Positions 1-7,761 of a stretch of DNA of 28,574 nucleotides are shown piece after piece. Every line of letters begins with the position of its first letter. Position 1 is the first letter of the stretch. The stretch is from CPC320 sp002684375 (GTDB lineage: Bacteria > Pseudomonadota > Alphaproteobacteria > Rhodobacterales > Rhodobacteraceae). The DNA lies in contig CBFIHZ010000042.1 in assembly GCA_965662545.1 (NCBI GenBank), forward strand, positions 1-28,574, written 5' to 3'. The position numbers were made by a program, and so were the translations under genes. The notes under the pieces were generated by a model. That model saw only the letters and a list, made by a program, of their open reading frames with translations. It did not search any database and had not been told where the DNA came from.

Positions 1-834
1 GGTTTATGGCCAATCAGATCGTGAGTATTCAAGTTTAGCCACAATCTGCTATACCCGACCGATAAGTTGTGATCTGTTCCACAGCCACCCCTGAACAGCA
101 CTCAGAGATCTTGCATATGCACACAGTACGCTGTTCATGATTAGGAACCGCAACGTTGTTTAAGGCTGATTGACACCCGTGGGATCGTTGCAAGTGGGTG
201 TAATCGGGATTTAGATAATCATCCTGGATTACTAGATCGACGTAGCACCTGTTTCAGTTCGCCACGAGGGTTTTATCATTTTCAAAGTCACATCGTATTT
301 TTGTGATCAGTTCTTTTGCCCTATTAGTGATCTTACCCTCAACTGTCATATCTTTTTTTCATTACATTCCCGCTTGAATGGAACGTGAACTGATAATCGT
401 CATACGGCAAATTTACCCAACAATAGCCTCATCGTATTCCATGCTTCATCCCACTTTTTAGAAAGTGCCATTAATTTTCTTATCTTTGCTTAAATGAAAC
501 ACTTTAGCCAAAATCAACAAAGGTAAAAAATGTAATACGCTTTAGCAACACAGTCAGCCGACACAGCCATTTAACATCGACTCGCGCTGGAAATCAGACA
601 AACCAATACGCGAGGCCACTGCATAACACCAATCCTAGTGACTTTCGTAAAATTAACTATTGTTTTCATTGAGTTAATTATGGGTATTCATCAAACCAGA
701 GTTATTATGAGGTCTCTAATCAAGAATATTATCGCATTGATTTCATCTCCGGCCAGCAATCTGAGCTTACGTTTGATCCCTACCAACCGCCGTTCACAAT
801 TCAATAACTCAAAAGGCTCTCAGAGGGTTGCCAG
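1..834. other. AT-rich stretch without a convincing gene
   Basis: I see no reading frame with a credible ribosome binding site or protein-like composition in this stretch. Short open frames are present, for example on the plus strand from 638, but that one runs straight through the miniature repeat element at 612-716 and is best regarded as chance. The only structure I can support is that element. Confidence 0.6.
612..716. mobile_element. Miniature inverted-repeat element, copy A
   Basis: A ~105-bp segment begins GAGGCCACTGCATAAC and ends with GAGGTCTC. Its ends form imperfect terminal inverted repeats, 11 of 16 positions matching when the right end is reverse-complemented. The whole segment is recognisably related, at roughly 75-80% by eye, to 6251-6356: both share the terminal GAGGCC and GAGGTCTC, an internal CTATTGTTT and AATTATGG. 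No transposase of matching type is in the window, so this would be a non-autonomous element (MITE) or the remnant of an insertion sequence. I cannot see a clear target-site duplication, so the exact boundaries are approximate. Confidence 0.6.
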
Positions 835-906
835 ATGTCGTTACTACCAGTGATAACAATTGCATTTTTAAAGAATTCTTTGGTTCGGTCGTTAGATTCC
901 ACATGA
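835..906 (+). CDS. Possible 23-residue micro-ORF, coupled to the next
   Basis: ATG at 835 is preceded by AGAGGG with a 7-base spacer, an acceptable ribosome binding site. The frame encodes a short hydrophobic peptide (starting MSLLPVITIAFL) and stops at a TGA that overlaps the ATG of the following small frame (ATGA at 903-906). The 4-base stop/start overlap is the only argument that this is a translated leader rather than chance. Such a short frame can easily arise at random in AT-rich DNA, so confidence is low. No function can be assigned. Confidence 0.2.
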   Translation: MSLLPVITIAFLKNSLVRSLDST

Positions 907-1052
907 CAGATAATGAAATCGTTAAATTAGTTTGGGAAGTGATGGTGCTTAAACGGCGGTTTGAGGACAATCCATATTCTTTATCTTTAAAACAGATAGA
1001 GCTTTTGAAAGACCATGAAAACCGTAGGTACCTATGGCATTATATCAGCTAG
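903..1052 (+). CDS. Possible small charged protein, 49 aa
   Basis: The frame starts at ATG 903 (MTDNEIVKLVWEVM...) and overlaps by 4 bases the stop of the 23-codon frame before it. The predicted protein is mostly helical in character, rich in Lys, Arg and Glu, with alternating hydrophobic residues, and ends LWHYIS. It can be extended upstream in frame to a TTG at 828 but that start has no good ribosome binding site. It lacks a strong site of its own, which would fit translational coupling. I recognise no family. It could be a genuine small orphan protein or a chance frame. Confidence 0.3.
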   Translation: MTDNEIVKLVWEVMVLKRRFEDNPYSLSLKQIELLKDHENRRYLWHYIS

Positions 1053-1156
1053 TTTCATCCTTCTCAGTGACACAGTTCTCTGAAGTTTTAAAAAACCTGT
1101 TTGATAATTGTTGAGCTTACGATAATGGTCGGGGGACAAGTTTAAGGTAATTAAAA

Positions 1157-1285
1157 ATGGCTCTCACTGAAATCGTCGCTGGTGTGTTCATGTCAGGAAT
1201 TATGCTAGCAGTTGCCGTCCTGGTGCTTAAATTGATCAAAGACACTAGAACAACAATGAAAATGCAAAATAAATCAGAGGATTAG
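1157..1285 (+). CDS. Small single-span membrane protein, 42 aa
   Basis: ATG at 1157 follows an AAGG ribosome binding site 9 bases upstream. The frame encodes 42 residues: a short start (MALTEIV), a continuous hydrophobic segment at about residues 6-25 (AGVFMSGIMLAVAVLVLKLI), then a basic and polar tail with several Lys, Arg and Asp residues. This is the signature of a one-helix inner-membrane microprotein, with the charged tail probably cytoplasmic. It is too short for standard gene calling. It has no recognisable relatives from sequence alone and no functional neighbour; the two micro-ORFs upstream lie on the same strand. The coding call rests on ribosome binding site plus composition. Confidence 0.45.
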   Translation: MALTEIVAGVFMSGIMLAVAVLVLKLIKDTRTTMKMQNKSED

Positions 1286-1834
1286 GTATCAAACCAAGAT
1301 ATGAAACCTATTAATTGCGCTCTCAGGCCTCGCCTTTAGATATGTACGAATGCTCAGGACACTTCTTGTTGCAGCTTGGTCATAAATCAAGAATCTTTTG
1401 ATTTAGTTGTTTCATACAAATAGGATAACAGGCTGCACTTCAGTTGAACCGTTTACTTCATCCCAATTTTTTTGAATATCCACAATTTAACTGAATGAAA
1501 AAATATTAATTTGTCCAAAAATCACCAAGAATGGTGTTATGAGGAAATCTGGAAGAGTTTGTATTAATCTGGTGTCTTGGCTTGGCCGCCCTCATACCAT
1601 GCGGATATGTACACAACCAAGAATACGGATCAGGTTTGAACGCGGGGTAAACCCCATACTAAAGCGACTGGTATAAATGGACCACGGTTTTCTGCCCTCC
1701 AACCAAAGCACAGATGGTAGTGAGGAAATCAGCCTCATGAAAAACCAAACACCAATCATCTTCGACCGCTTATTCTAAATGATCCTGGCCAGTGCTGTTA
1801 AAAGTGTGTTTGTCTATTTGAAGTCTGCAAATTG
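1286..1834. other. Gene-free AT-rich stretch
   Basis: I find no credible gene here. A 13-codon frame begins at ATG 1738 behind a GAGGAAA sequence, but it is too short to support. The plus-strand frame overlapping 1779-1976 is a shadow of the minus-strand gene at 1835-2107. Confidence 0.5.
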
Positions 1835-2107
1835 TTATGCAGCTTTAGCTAAATTCTCGTCGCCTTCTTTGGCTTGCTTTAGCTGCAATTCAGCCAGTTC
1901 CGCCTCACCAAAAATACCAATAAATTTTGCTAAGACGCTGCCAGAAGGTGTTACGTCACCGTTAACATCAAAATAACCATAATGCTGTCCGTATTTGATG
2001 GCGACTTGGTGATCAAACGAGCCTATTTTGGCAACGCAATGCGATAGTATTGTTTCATAGTCCAAGCTTTCACTTAAAGCTGCTGGGCAGGCGCATAAAT
2101 CAAACAC
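1835..2107 (-). CDS. Orphan protein of 90 aa, GTG start
   Basis: The longest form would begin at a TTG at 2135-2137, but inside it lies a perfect AAGGAG ribosome binding site (2115-2120) followed after 7 bases by GTG at 2105-2107, so the GTG is chosen as the start. The 90-residue product begins (M)FDLCACPAALSES and contains KYGQHYGYFDVNGDVTPSG, an aromatic and glycine-rich centre, then an Ala/Glu/Lys-rich helical C-terminus (EAELAELQLKQAKEGDE). It has no signal peptide or membrane span. I do not recognise the family. The strong ribosome binding site and protein-like composition argue that it is real. It is isolated, with no operon partner. Confidence 0.55.
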   Translation of the reverse strand: MFDLCACPAALSESLDYETILSHCVAKIGSFDHQVAIKYGQHYGYFDVNGDVTPSGSVLAKFIGIFGEAELAELQLKQAKEGDENLAKAA

Positions 2108-2275
2108 GGTCCAACTCCTTATAACATTTACATTCAATACGGGGTAACAAGTGAATTGGATTACATTTTATGAGCACCACTGGAAAACTTATGCCGGCAA
2201 GCAGCACGTATTTCTTGAAAATCTACTAATTGAAGGAACGGGCAACCTCAGTAAACAAATGGTCCAAAATGCTGC

Positions 2276-2298
2276 GACCACCTCTCCGAAGGGTGGTC
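2276..2298 (-). terminator. Hairpin 3' of the racemase-family gene
   Basis: GACCACC at 2276-2282 pairs perfectly with GGTGGTC at 2292-2298 around a 9-base loop. On the minus strand this lies about 13 bases past the stop codon of the racemase-family gene and is followed a few bases later by a short T run. It is a plausible but weak intrinsic terminator because the T tract is short and not directly adjacent. Confidence 0.45.
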
Positions 2299-2310
2299 TA
2301 TGACCAAAAT

Positions 2311-3066
2311 TCAAAGGGGCCAATTACCAGATGGGCCAGATGCGGTCTTCCTGTCATCAGGGTCAGAACAGGTTACACCAGAAAATACCAACACGGCTTT
2401 CACCAAGACGTCCATGGCATCGACAATTTGCACTGGGGCTGAGAGCTCAGCGCTAATCAATGAGAATTCGGTGCAACCGATCAGAATGGCATCAGCTCCT
2501 CGATCCACCAAATCGTCTGTCTCTTTTTGTAGTAGATCAAGGTCTCCAGCTGTTGGGCCTGCTGTCTTGATCTTCTGGATTGTTGCCAAAACTATGTCTT
2601 CGTCATTTGGCCAAAGTGTCTTCAGGCCCCGTTCTGAAAGAAGAGTTTGGAACAGTCCGGTCTGGTTGGTCGCAGGCGAGGCCAGAATGCCGACATGAGA
2701 GCCCGATGATACCAATCCCGCCAGAGCATCGCAGGTCAATTGAGGCATGCTGAGAAACGGAATTGCCACGCGATCTATAATATAACCTGAGTAATGATGC
2801 GCCGTGTTGCAAGGCAGAATCAAAGCCTCGGCACCCGCTGTTTCCAAACGCTCCGCCATGTCTGCAATAACAGGTCCCGGATTGGGACCCGTCTTTTCAA
2901 TCAAATGTTTGATGCGTGACGGAACTTGCGGGTTCAAATCAACCAAAAGTGGCACATGATCAGCGTCATCGCGGGCAAGTACACCACCCTGCACACGCTG
3001 TAAAAGGGCAACAGTTGCCTCTGGCCCCATGCCCCCAAGAACGCCTATGCGCCGCAATCTGGTCAT
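2311..3066 (-). CDS. Aspartate/glutamate racemase family protein
   Basis: A 251-residue member of the cofactor-independent Asp/Glu racemase superfamily, which interconverts the stereoisomers of acidic amino acids by a two-cysteine proton relay. The family start motif GVLGGMGPEAT is at about residues 8-18. Both catalytic cysteines are visible: PCNTAHH in the first half and IGCTEFSL in the second. The last ~20 residues (after DAMDVLVKAVLVFSG) exceed the usual ~230-residue length and look like a tail. The ATG at 3066 lacks a strong ribosome binding site. It is a single-gene unit with a possible terminator hairpin just beyond its stop. Activity on aspartate is the likeliest guess, but related amino acid or hydantoin substrates cannot be excluded. 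Confidence 0.85.
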   Translation of the reverse strand: MTRLRRIGVLGGMGPEATVALLQRVQGGVLARDDADHVPLLVDLNPQVPSRIKHLIEKTGPNPGPVIADMAERLETAGAEALILPCNTAHHYSGYIIDRVAIPFLSMPQLTCDALAGLVSSGSHVGILASPATNQTGLFQTLLSERGLKTLWPNDEDIVLATIQKIKTAGPTAGDLDLLQKETDDLVDRGADAILIGCTEFSLISAELSAPVQIVDAMDVLVKAVLVFSGVTCSDPDDRKTASGPSGNWPL

Positions 3067-3295
3067 TCTTTAAAAAGTATCCCTAAAGTCCCGCAGGCAA
3101 TGCACAAAGGCGGCCTGATAGACTTTTCCATCGTCCGGCTGACTACACACGTCAATTTCTCCTAATCCGGTTTGCCCGCTGAATTCCAACGTCAATAAAG
3201 AGACTTTTATGCTTAATTTTGATTATAGCAAGTGCACGTAAACCGACTGCTTTTTACTCTTTAATCAGCCTAAATTCAAAACTTATAATTTTTGA

Positions 3296-3574
3296 CTAAA
3301 AAACTATTCCCCGTCTGGACTTTCTCATATTTTCAAACGGGTTGCACAACTCATTAAATAGAGACCAGCAGCCCTCTATAATATCCTTGGCCCCACCAGC
3401 GTCACCGTTATCATACTTTTGTTTGCAACGGCTTCGCAGATTTGGAAGAGCCTCGGAATCTTGATTAATAAAGCAATTTAGCTTGAACTTCGCCAAAGTG
3501 CTGTTTTTTAAACAGGCGTTAATATGAGTGTATTTTATTATTCTCCTACCCAGAGATATGCTTGGTGCTTGCAT
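3296..3574 (-). CDS. Hypothetical protein, 92 aa, uncertain
   Basis: An open frame of 92 codons on the minus strand with a basic N-terminal half and a Cys-containing C-terminal half (CWSLFNELCNPFENMRKS). The composition is more protein-like than most frames in the surrounding AT-rich DNA, but the ATG at 3574 has no obvious ribosome binding site and I recognise no family. It could be a remnant of a transferred gene. No neighbour suggests a role. Confidence 0.3.
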   Translation of the reverse strand: MQAPSISLGRRIIKYTHINACLKNSTLAKFKLNCFINQDSEALPNLRSRCKQKYDNGDAGGAKDIIEGCWSLFNELCNPFENMRKSRRGIVF

Positions 3575-3800
3575 AGACCAATGGCAGGCGATGAATTCTA
3601 ATACCTACCATAACTATAAACGATACATATTTTTACATTAATCCATAAAACCAGGAGCGGCTTATTTGACTTGGCACAAGAGAAATTGTGGCAAAATATT
3701 GTAAGTCATGATTACTTGATCATATGTACCGACATTTTTTGCACAAATCTTATGGCTTTGCTCATGTCTTTTTTCCAGCCACCGGCGTCGGGCTAAAGCC

Positions 3801-5762
3801 ATGATAGACGGAGATGACCCTCTTTTTCAAACGCTGACAATTCGTGGAAAACTGCTCAAAAACCGTATTTTTTCGACGGGGCATATGGCGGTGATGCTAG
3901 ACGACGGCAAACCGACGGCGCGCATGGTGGCATATCATCAGGCTAAGGCGCAGGGAGGAGCCGCACTGACTATCATCGAGGCTGCGCGTGTTCACCCTTC
4001 AGGTGATAGCGGGCGACCGGCGATTCGGGCGTATGATCCGGCCTGTGTGCCGGGCTATGCGCGTTTAGCGAAAGCCTGTCAGCCGCACGGTTGTCTCGTA
4101 TTCGCGCAACTCTCGCACCCCGGTCGCGAAATGACGCTTGCCGCTGATGGCACGCATCCAGTGGCCTATGCCCCATCTACAGTGCCAAACGAGAGGTTTC
4201 ACGTCGTGCCGCGCGAGCTGCCGCTGCTCTTGATCAAAGAGATCATAGATGGCTTTGAAGTTTCTGCTGCACACATGCGCCAAGCTGGGTTGGATGGGGT
4301 CGAACTGGTTGCGTCGCATGGCTATCTGCTGGGTCAGTTCCTCAATTCTAACATCAATCAACGAAGCGATGCCTATGGCGGTTCCCGCGCTGGCCGGATG
4401 CGGTTTCTGCAAGAAGCCATTGCGGCGACACGACGTGGCGCGGGTGAGGATATGGTTCTTGGCGTCCGGCTGTCTGGGGAAGAGAAGGATCATCATGGCG
4501 TGGAAATAGACGAGATGCTGGAGGTTTGCGCAGCCATGGATGCTAATCCAGCACTCGATTATTTGAACGTGACCGCGGGAACGTCGGCAGGACTTGCTGG
4601 GTCGACCCATATTGTGCCGCCAATGGCCTATGAAGCGGCTTATACTGCGCCAATTGCGGCGGCGATCAAGGCGCGGGTGAGCAAACCGGTCTTTGTTGCA
4701 GGCCGTATCAACCAGCCACAGATTGCAGTTGCGGTGCTGCAGAGCGGACAGGCTGATATGTGCGGAATGACTCGGGCGCTGATTTCGGACCCTCAGATGC
4801 CTGCCAAGGCCGCGCGTGGCGCAATTAGCGATATCCGAGCCTGTGTTGCTTGCAATCAGGCCTGCATTGGCCATATGCTTAACGCCTGCGCCATCTCTTG
4901 CATCCAGCACCCGGAAACAGGGCGTGAGTTGGAGTTTGGTAATCTCGTTCCGACGACGTCGCAAAAGCGTATTATGGTGGCAGGTGGCGGGCCTGCCGGG
5001 ATGAAAGCAGCTTGTATCGCAGCTGCGCGCGGACATGAGGTAACTTTGTACGAAACTGCTGGAGCACTCGGCGGTCAGGTCAATCTGGCTCAATTGCTGC
5101 CCGGCCGATCCGAGTTCGGTGGTGTGACCACCAACCTTCTGCGCGAATTGGAAAATGCGGGCGTTGCAATTCGCCTCAACGTGCCTGTCACTCAGGAATT
5201 GGTTAAGGAAGAAAGCCCCGACGCAGTCGTAGTCGCCACCGGAGCTGTTCCCTACAGCAGCTTCATTGAAGGCGCGGAAGAGGCGCATGTCGTCACCGCA
5301 TGGCAGGTGCTAGAAGGTAAGGCAAATATTGGCGCACGTGCCGTGGTGGCAGATTGGCGCTGCGACTGGGTCGGACTGGGACTTGCCGAACGATTGGCGC
5401 GCAATGGTTGCCATGTGCGTCTAGCAGTCAACGGCATGGTCGCCGGCCAGACGATTCCGCAGTACGCCCGGGATGCATGGCTGGGTAATCTACACAAGCT
5501 GGGCGTAGAGATTATCCCGCATGTCCGGCTTTTTGGCATCGACCCAGAGGACGCCTATTTTCAACATACACTGAGCGGCGAACCTGTTGTGCTGGAGGCG
5601 GTTGACACGTTGGTCACAGCGCTTGGACACACCCCAAACACAGAGTTGGAACAGGCGCTTAAAGAGCTTGCAGTCCCGCACCATGTGATCGGAGACAGCC
5701 TGAGCCCGCGGACGGCTGAAGAAGCGATATTGGAAGGTCTCAAAATAGGCGCAAGTCTATGA
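3801..5762 (+). CDS. FMN/FAD/4Fe-4S oxidoreductase (OYE/2,4-dienoyl-CoA reductase type)
   Basis: A 653-residue flavoprotein with the three-part layout of 2,4-dienoyl-CoA reductase, 2-enoate reductase and the trimethylamine/N-methyl dehydrogenases. Residues ~1-340 form an Old Yellow Enzyme TIM barrel with FMN, including YGGSRAGRMRF. Four 4Fe-4S ligands follow at C348, C351, C355 and C367 (spacing 2, 3, 11). The FAD-binding GGGPAG motif is at about residue 396. The second dinucleotide motif is degenerate (ADWRCDWVGLGLAERLA) rather than a clean GxGxxG, a feature of the dimethylamine/trimethylamine-dehydrogenase and N-methylproline-demethylase side of the family. It may therefore reduce an enoate or oxidise an N-methyl compound; sequence alone does not decide. 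It stands alone, about 2 kb upstream of the catabolic locus, and could contribute an ene-reduction or N-demethylation step. Confidence 0.88.
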   Translation: MIDGDDPLFQTLTIRGKLLKNRIFSTGHMAVMLDDGKPTARMVAYHQAKAQGGAALTIIEAARVHPSGDSGRPAIRAYDPACVPGYARLAKACQPHGCLVFAQLSHPGREMTLAADGTHPVAYAPSTVPNERFHVVPRELPLLLIKEIIDGFEVSAAHMRQAGLDGVELVASHGYLLGQFLNSNINQRSDAYGGSRAGRMRFLQEAIAATRRGAGEDMVLGVRLSGEEKDHHGVEIDEMLEVCAAMDANPALDYLNVTAGTSAGLAGSTHIVPPMAYEAAYTAPIAAAIKARVSKPVFVAGRINQPQIAVAVLQSGQADMCGMTRALISDPQMPAKAARGAISDIRACVACNQACIGHMLNACAISCIQHPETGRELEFGNLVPTTSQKRIMVAGGGPAGMKAACIAAARGHEVTLYETAGALGGQVNLAQLLPGRSEFGGVTTNLLRELENAGVAIRLNVPVTQELVKEESPDAVVVATGAVPYSSFIEGAEEAHVVTAWQVLEGKANIGARAVVADWRCDWVGLGLAERLARNGCHVRLAVNGMVAGQTIPQYARDAWLGNLHKLGVEIIPHVRLFGIDPEDAYFQHTLSGEPVVLEAVDTLVTALGHTPNTELEQALKELAVPHHVIGDSLSPRTAEEAILEGLKIGASL

Positions 5763-6250
5763 CCCATACGGCTACCAGCCTGATAGTCACTGCCTAAAAT
5801 TGCACTGCGAACACACGCCAGCCTTGCGAATATCGGGCATCTGCTTAAGCAGATGTACGGCCCAATCAAATGCCGAGCAGCCGCGCAATGCCGTTGCCGC
5901 TCAAGACTGCATGTCGGCGGCCAGCTTGCAAGTCGTCGTGCAAGAAATGTACTTAATCCCTCTTTCAGCGCACTTTTGAAATCTACTGCCCTAGAATTTT
6001 CTTTTTTCCATTTAGTCATTTGATAGCCTCAGTATATTTTCTGCACGTAGGACGGGCATGGCAGACCAAGCGCGATATAAAAGAATCCTTCGCTGGTCCA
6101 CATTTTTGAAGCATCCGCAGCCTGATCCCGCTTGCCAAATTATCGATCGCCGACGGCCCGGCAATCAAGGTGGGTTATGGCCTTCAACTGCAGCCGTTAT
6201 ACAGCAGTTGAACAGCCACAGGATTGTAAGCCCTGAGAGATCCATAATCA
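5763..6250. other. Gene-free stretch with a perfect palindrome
   Basis: No frame here is convincingly coding, although open frames exist on both strands. The clearest structure is an 18-bp perfect palindrome at 5838-5855 (CATCTGCTT followed by its reverse complement), about 75 bases past the stop of the flavoprotein gene. It has no T tract, so it is a poor intrinsic terminator; it might act in RNA processing or as a protein-binding site. Confidence 0.5.
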
Positions 6251-6356
6251 GAGGCCCCTGCACAACACCATTCTTGGTGGTTTTTGGAAAATTTACTATT
6301 GTTTCCATTAACTAAAATTATGGATATTCATAAAAATTGGGTTATGCAGAGGTCTC
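6251..6356. mobile_element. Miniature inverted-repeat element, copy B
   Basis: A ~106-bp element starting GAGGCCCCTGCACAAC and ending GTTATGCAGAGGTCTC. The two 16-base ends are inverted repeats with 13 of 16 matches. It is related along its whole length to copy A at 612-716, in the same orientation. A small internal inverted repeat (CACCA / TGGTG around 6266-6279) is more perfect here than in copy A. No transposase that could mobilise it is encoded in the window. The better-preserved ends suggest this copy is younger or closer to the parent element. Confidence 0.65.
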
Positions 6357-7343
6357 ATTCTGTAAAAACTATCCGCTGTGATTATTGTCCGCAGATGATA
6401 CAACCCAATGTACAGGGACCGCATAAGGCAATTGATCCAGCATAGCCCTCAGTTTAACAAACAATCACGGAGCATCTCTATTCAACCGATCAGCATGGTT
6501 TAAGCACTGCGCTGATTGGGTTCAATTGCACGCACGTTTGGTCATTGTCGCTATGCTAGTCTGGCTGTCTAATCCTATTGTCACTCTTTCCTCCCTCTGA
6601 TCTAAGCCAATATCAATCTGGCCACCGCCTATTTTGCTGCTGAGCCGGAAACAATGGCAGATCCAGATACGAGCACCGACCTTTAGTCCGCCACAGATCC
6701 GGAAAAAATAATTCCCGTGGCATGGCTTGGCTGATCCATTGAGAAAAACCCAATATTGCTAAAATAGCTCATTATTCAATATTTAAGCAGGTCACCACCT
6801 CGCCGCCAGAATCGGTTTGCCTTTACAACGTAACGAATTTGAAGAGCTCTACAGCACAGGAGTATTCCAGCAGGAACAAAGTGGTGGCAACGATCAGTTT
6901 TACAGACGATATCCCAAAGTTGAGACCCAAATGTGCTGTCAGGTCAAATTCATCCTGTTTCGACCAGCCTGAGCCAGTAAGACCAAACAGAGCGCCATCT
7001 AATTCAGCTTTTCTGGAAATAGACACCCATAAAATTCGCGGATCTAGACACCGCATAAGCCATCGACTGCACGCACAGTCTTTGGCCCTTACCCTGCCAG
7101 AGGTAAGACGTTAGATTCACAGGCTGTCATTCGTATTTTTCAGTCCGCAGAGATTGGCTTTACTCACAACTCGATATTACCGATGGCACTCCGCAACCAT
7201 AACTTACCTGTGGTAAACTTCAGCGCGACTGGATCGTTAATAAGCCAACCATCGCAATCGCATATCGGCACATAACCGCCCTGACCGATTTGGGTAGTTG
7301 ACATGTCAAAGAGCCGTGAAGGCGAAAGCAGTAAAACTTCCTT
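6357..7343. other. Gene-poor, possibly decayed stretch
   Basis: About 1 kb with no convincing intact gene. Stop codons interrupt all frames at short intervals. A minus-strand frame at 6823-7056 and plus-strand frames over the same bases look like chance or decayed sequence; I recognise neither. A protein-like fragment is readable on the minus strand directly next to the miniature element (see 6369-6450). Confidence 0.45.
6369..6450 (-). pseudogene. Possible degraded coding fragment beside MITE B
   Basis: On the minus strand, just 13 bases outside the miniature element, a frame closed by a TAG at 6369-6371 reads KLRAMLDQLPYAVPV and continues to SSADNNHSG. The composition is strikingly protein-like compared with the surroundings, but a stop lies only a few codons upstream and I see no complete start. 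It could be the 3' end of a gene broken by decay or by the insertion. I cannot name the family, so this stays a weak call. Confidence 0.22.
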
Positions 7344-7652
7344 TTAAAATATTCCGAACGTGGGCTTCCGCAAAATCGTACCGATATCTGAAGGGTTTTT
7401 GAGATTCAAAACTAGACTGTCACGGCAGCGCATGCATATGGGCGTGTCCTTGTCCGCCCTTGCTGTCAGACCGTCATTTGCACCTGCGAAAAATGCATTC
7501 ACTATATTGTTAAAAGTACCCTGAAAATCACTCTTAATAGCCTCCGCCTGCTTTACTAACGCGACATTGTCACAGCTCTGCAAGAGCTCAGAGTGCGCTT
7601 GAGTATTGTCCTCCTTTGGCGCAGAGCGCCGTGAGGATAGGCCAAAAGCCAA
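7344..7652 (-). CDS. Hypothetical or decayed protein, up to 102 aa
   Basis: A minus-strand frame of 102 codons with a plausible soluble composition (LVKQAEAIKSDFQGTFNNIV; later PICMRCRD with a CxxC-like pair). A second overlapping frame encodes MNSHYWLLAYP just upstream, as if a single frameshift had separated a hydrophobic start from this body. There is no strong ribosome binding site. I do not recognise it. Either a remnant of a small exported protein or a chance frame. Confidence 0.25.
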   Translation of the reverse strand: MAFGLSSRRSAPKEDNTQAHSELLQSCDNVALVKQAEAIKSDFQGTFNNIVNAFFAGANDGLTARADKDTPICMRCRDSLVLNLKNPSDIGTILRKPTFGIF

Positions 7653-7761
7653 TAATGGCTATTCATTTTGGTTGAAGCTTCAAGATGACTTTTCACGGGT
7701 AATTGACTATTTTTCAATTCGCAATCAGGATGTTGAACGAATGTAATGCAGGACACCATTC

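Noticed and set aside
638..853. 71-codon plus-strand frame
   Set aside because: It runs through the miniature inverted-repeat element and has no ribosome binding site; its openness comes from the element.
3666..3694. TTGACT with downstream AT-rich bases as promoter, or TGGCAC as a sigma-54 site, upstream of the OYE-type gene
   Set aside because: No -10 box lies at 16-19 bases, and the required GC of a sigma-54 -12 element is missing.
4065..5288. 407-codon minus-strand frame opposite the OYE-type gene
   Set aside because: It is the antisense shadow of a gene with complete catalytic motifs; its composition is rich in His, Arg and Cys without any domain.
6058..6315. 85-codon plus-strand frame before and into MITE B
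   Set aside because: It enters the mobile element, lacks a ribosome binding site and has no family resemblance.
6480..6545. Imperfect inverted repeat with ATCAGC and GCTGAT words
   Set aside because: Only about 10 of 15 positions pair across a long loop; not distinguishable from chance.
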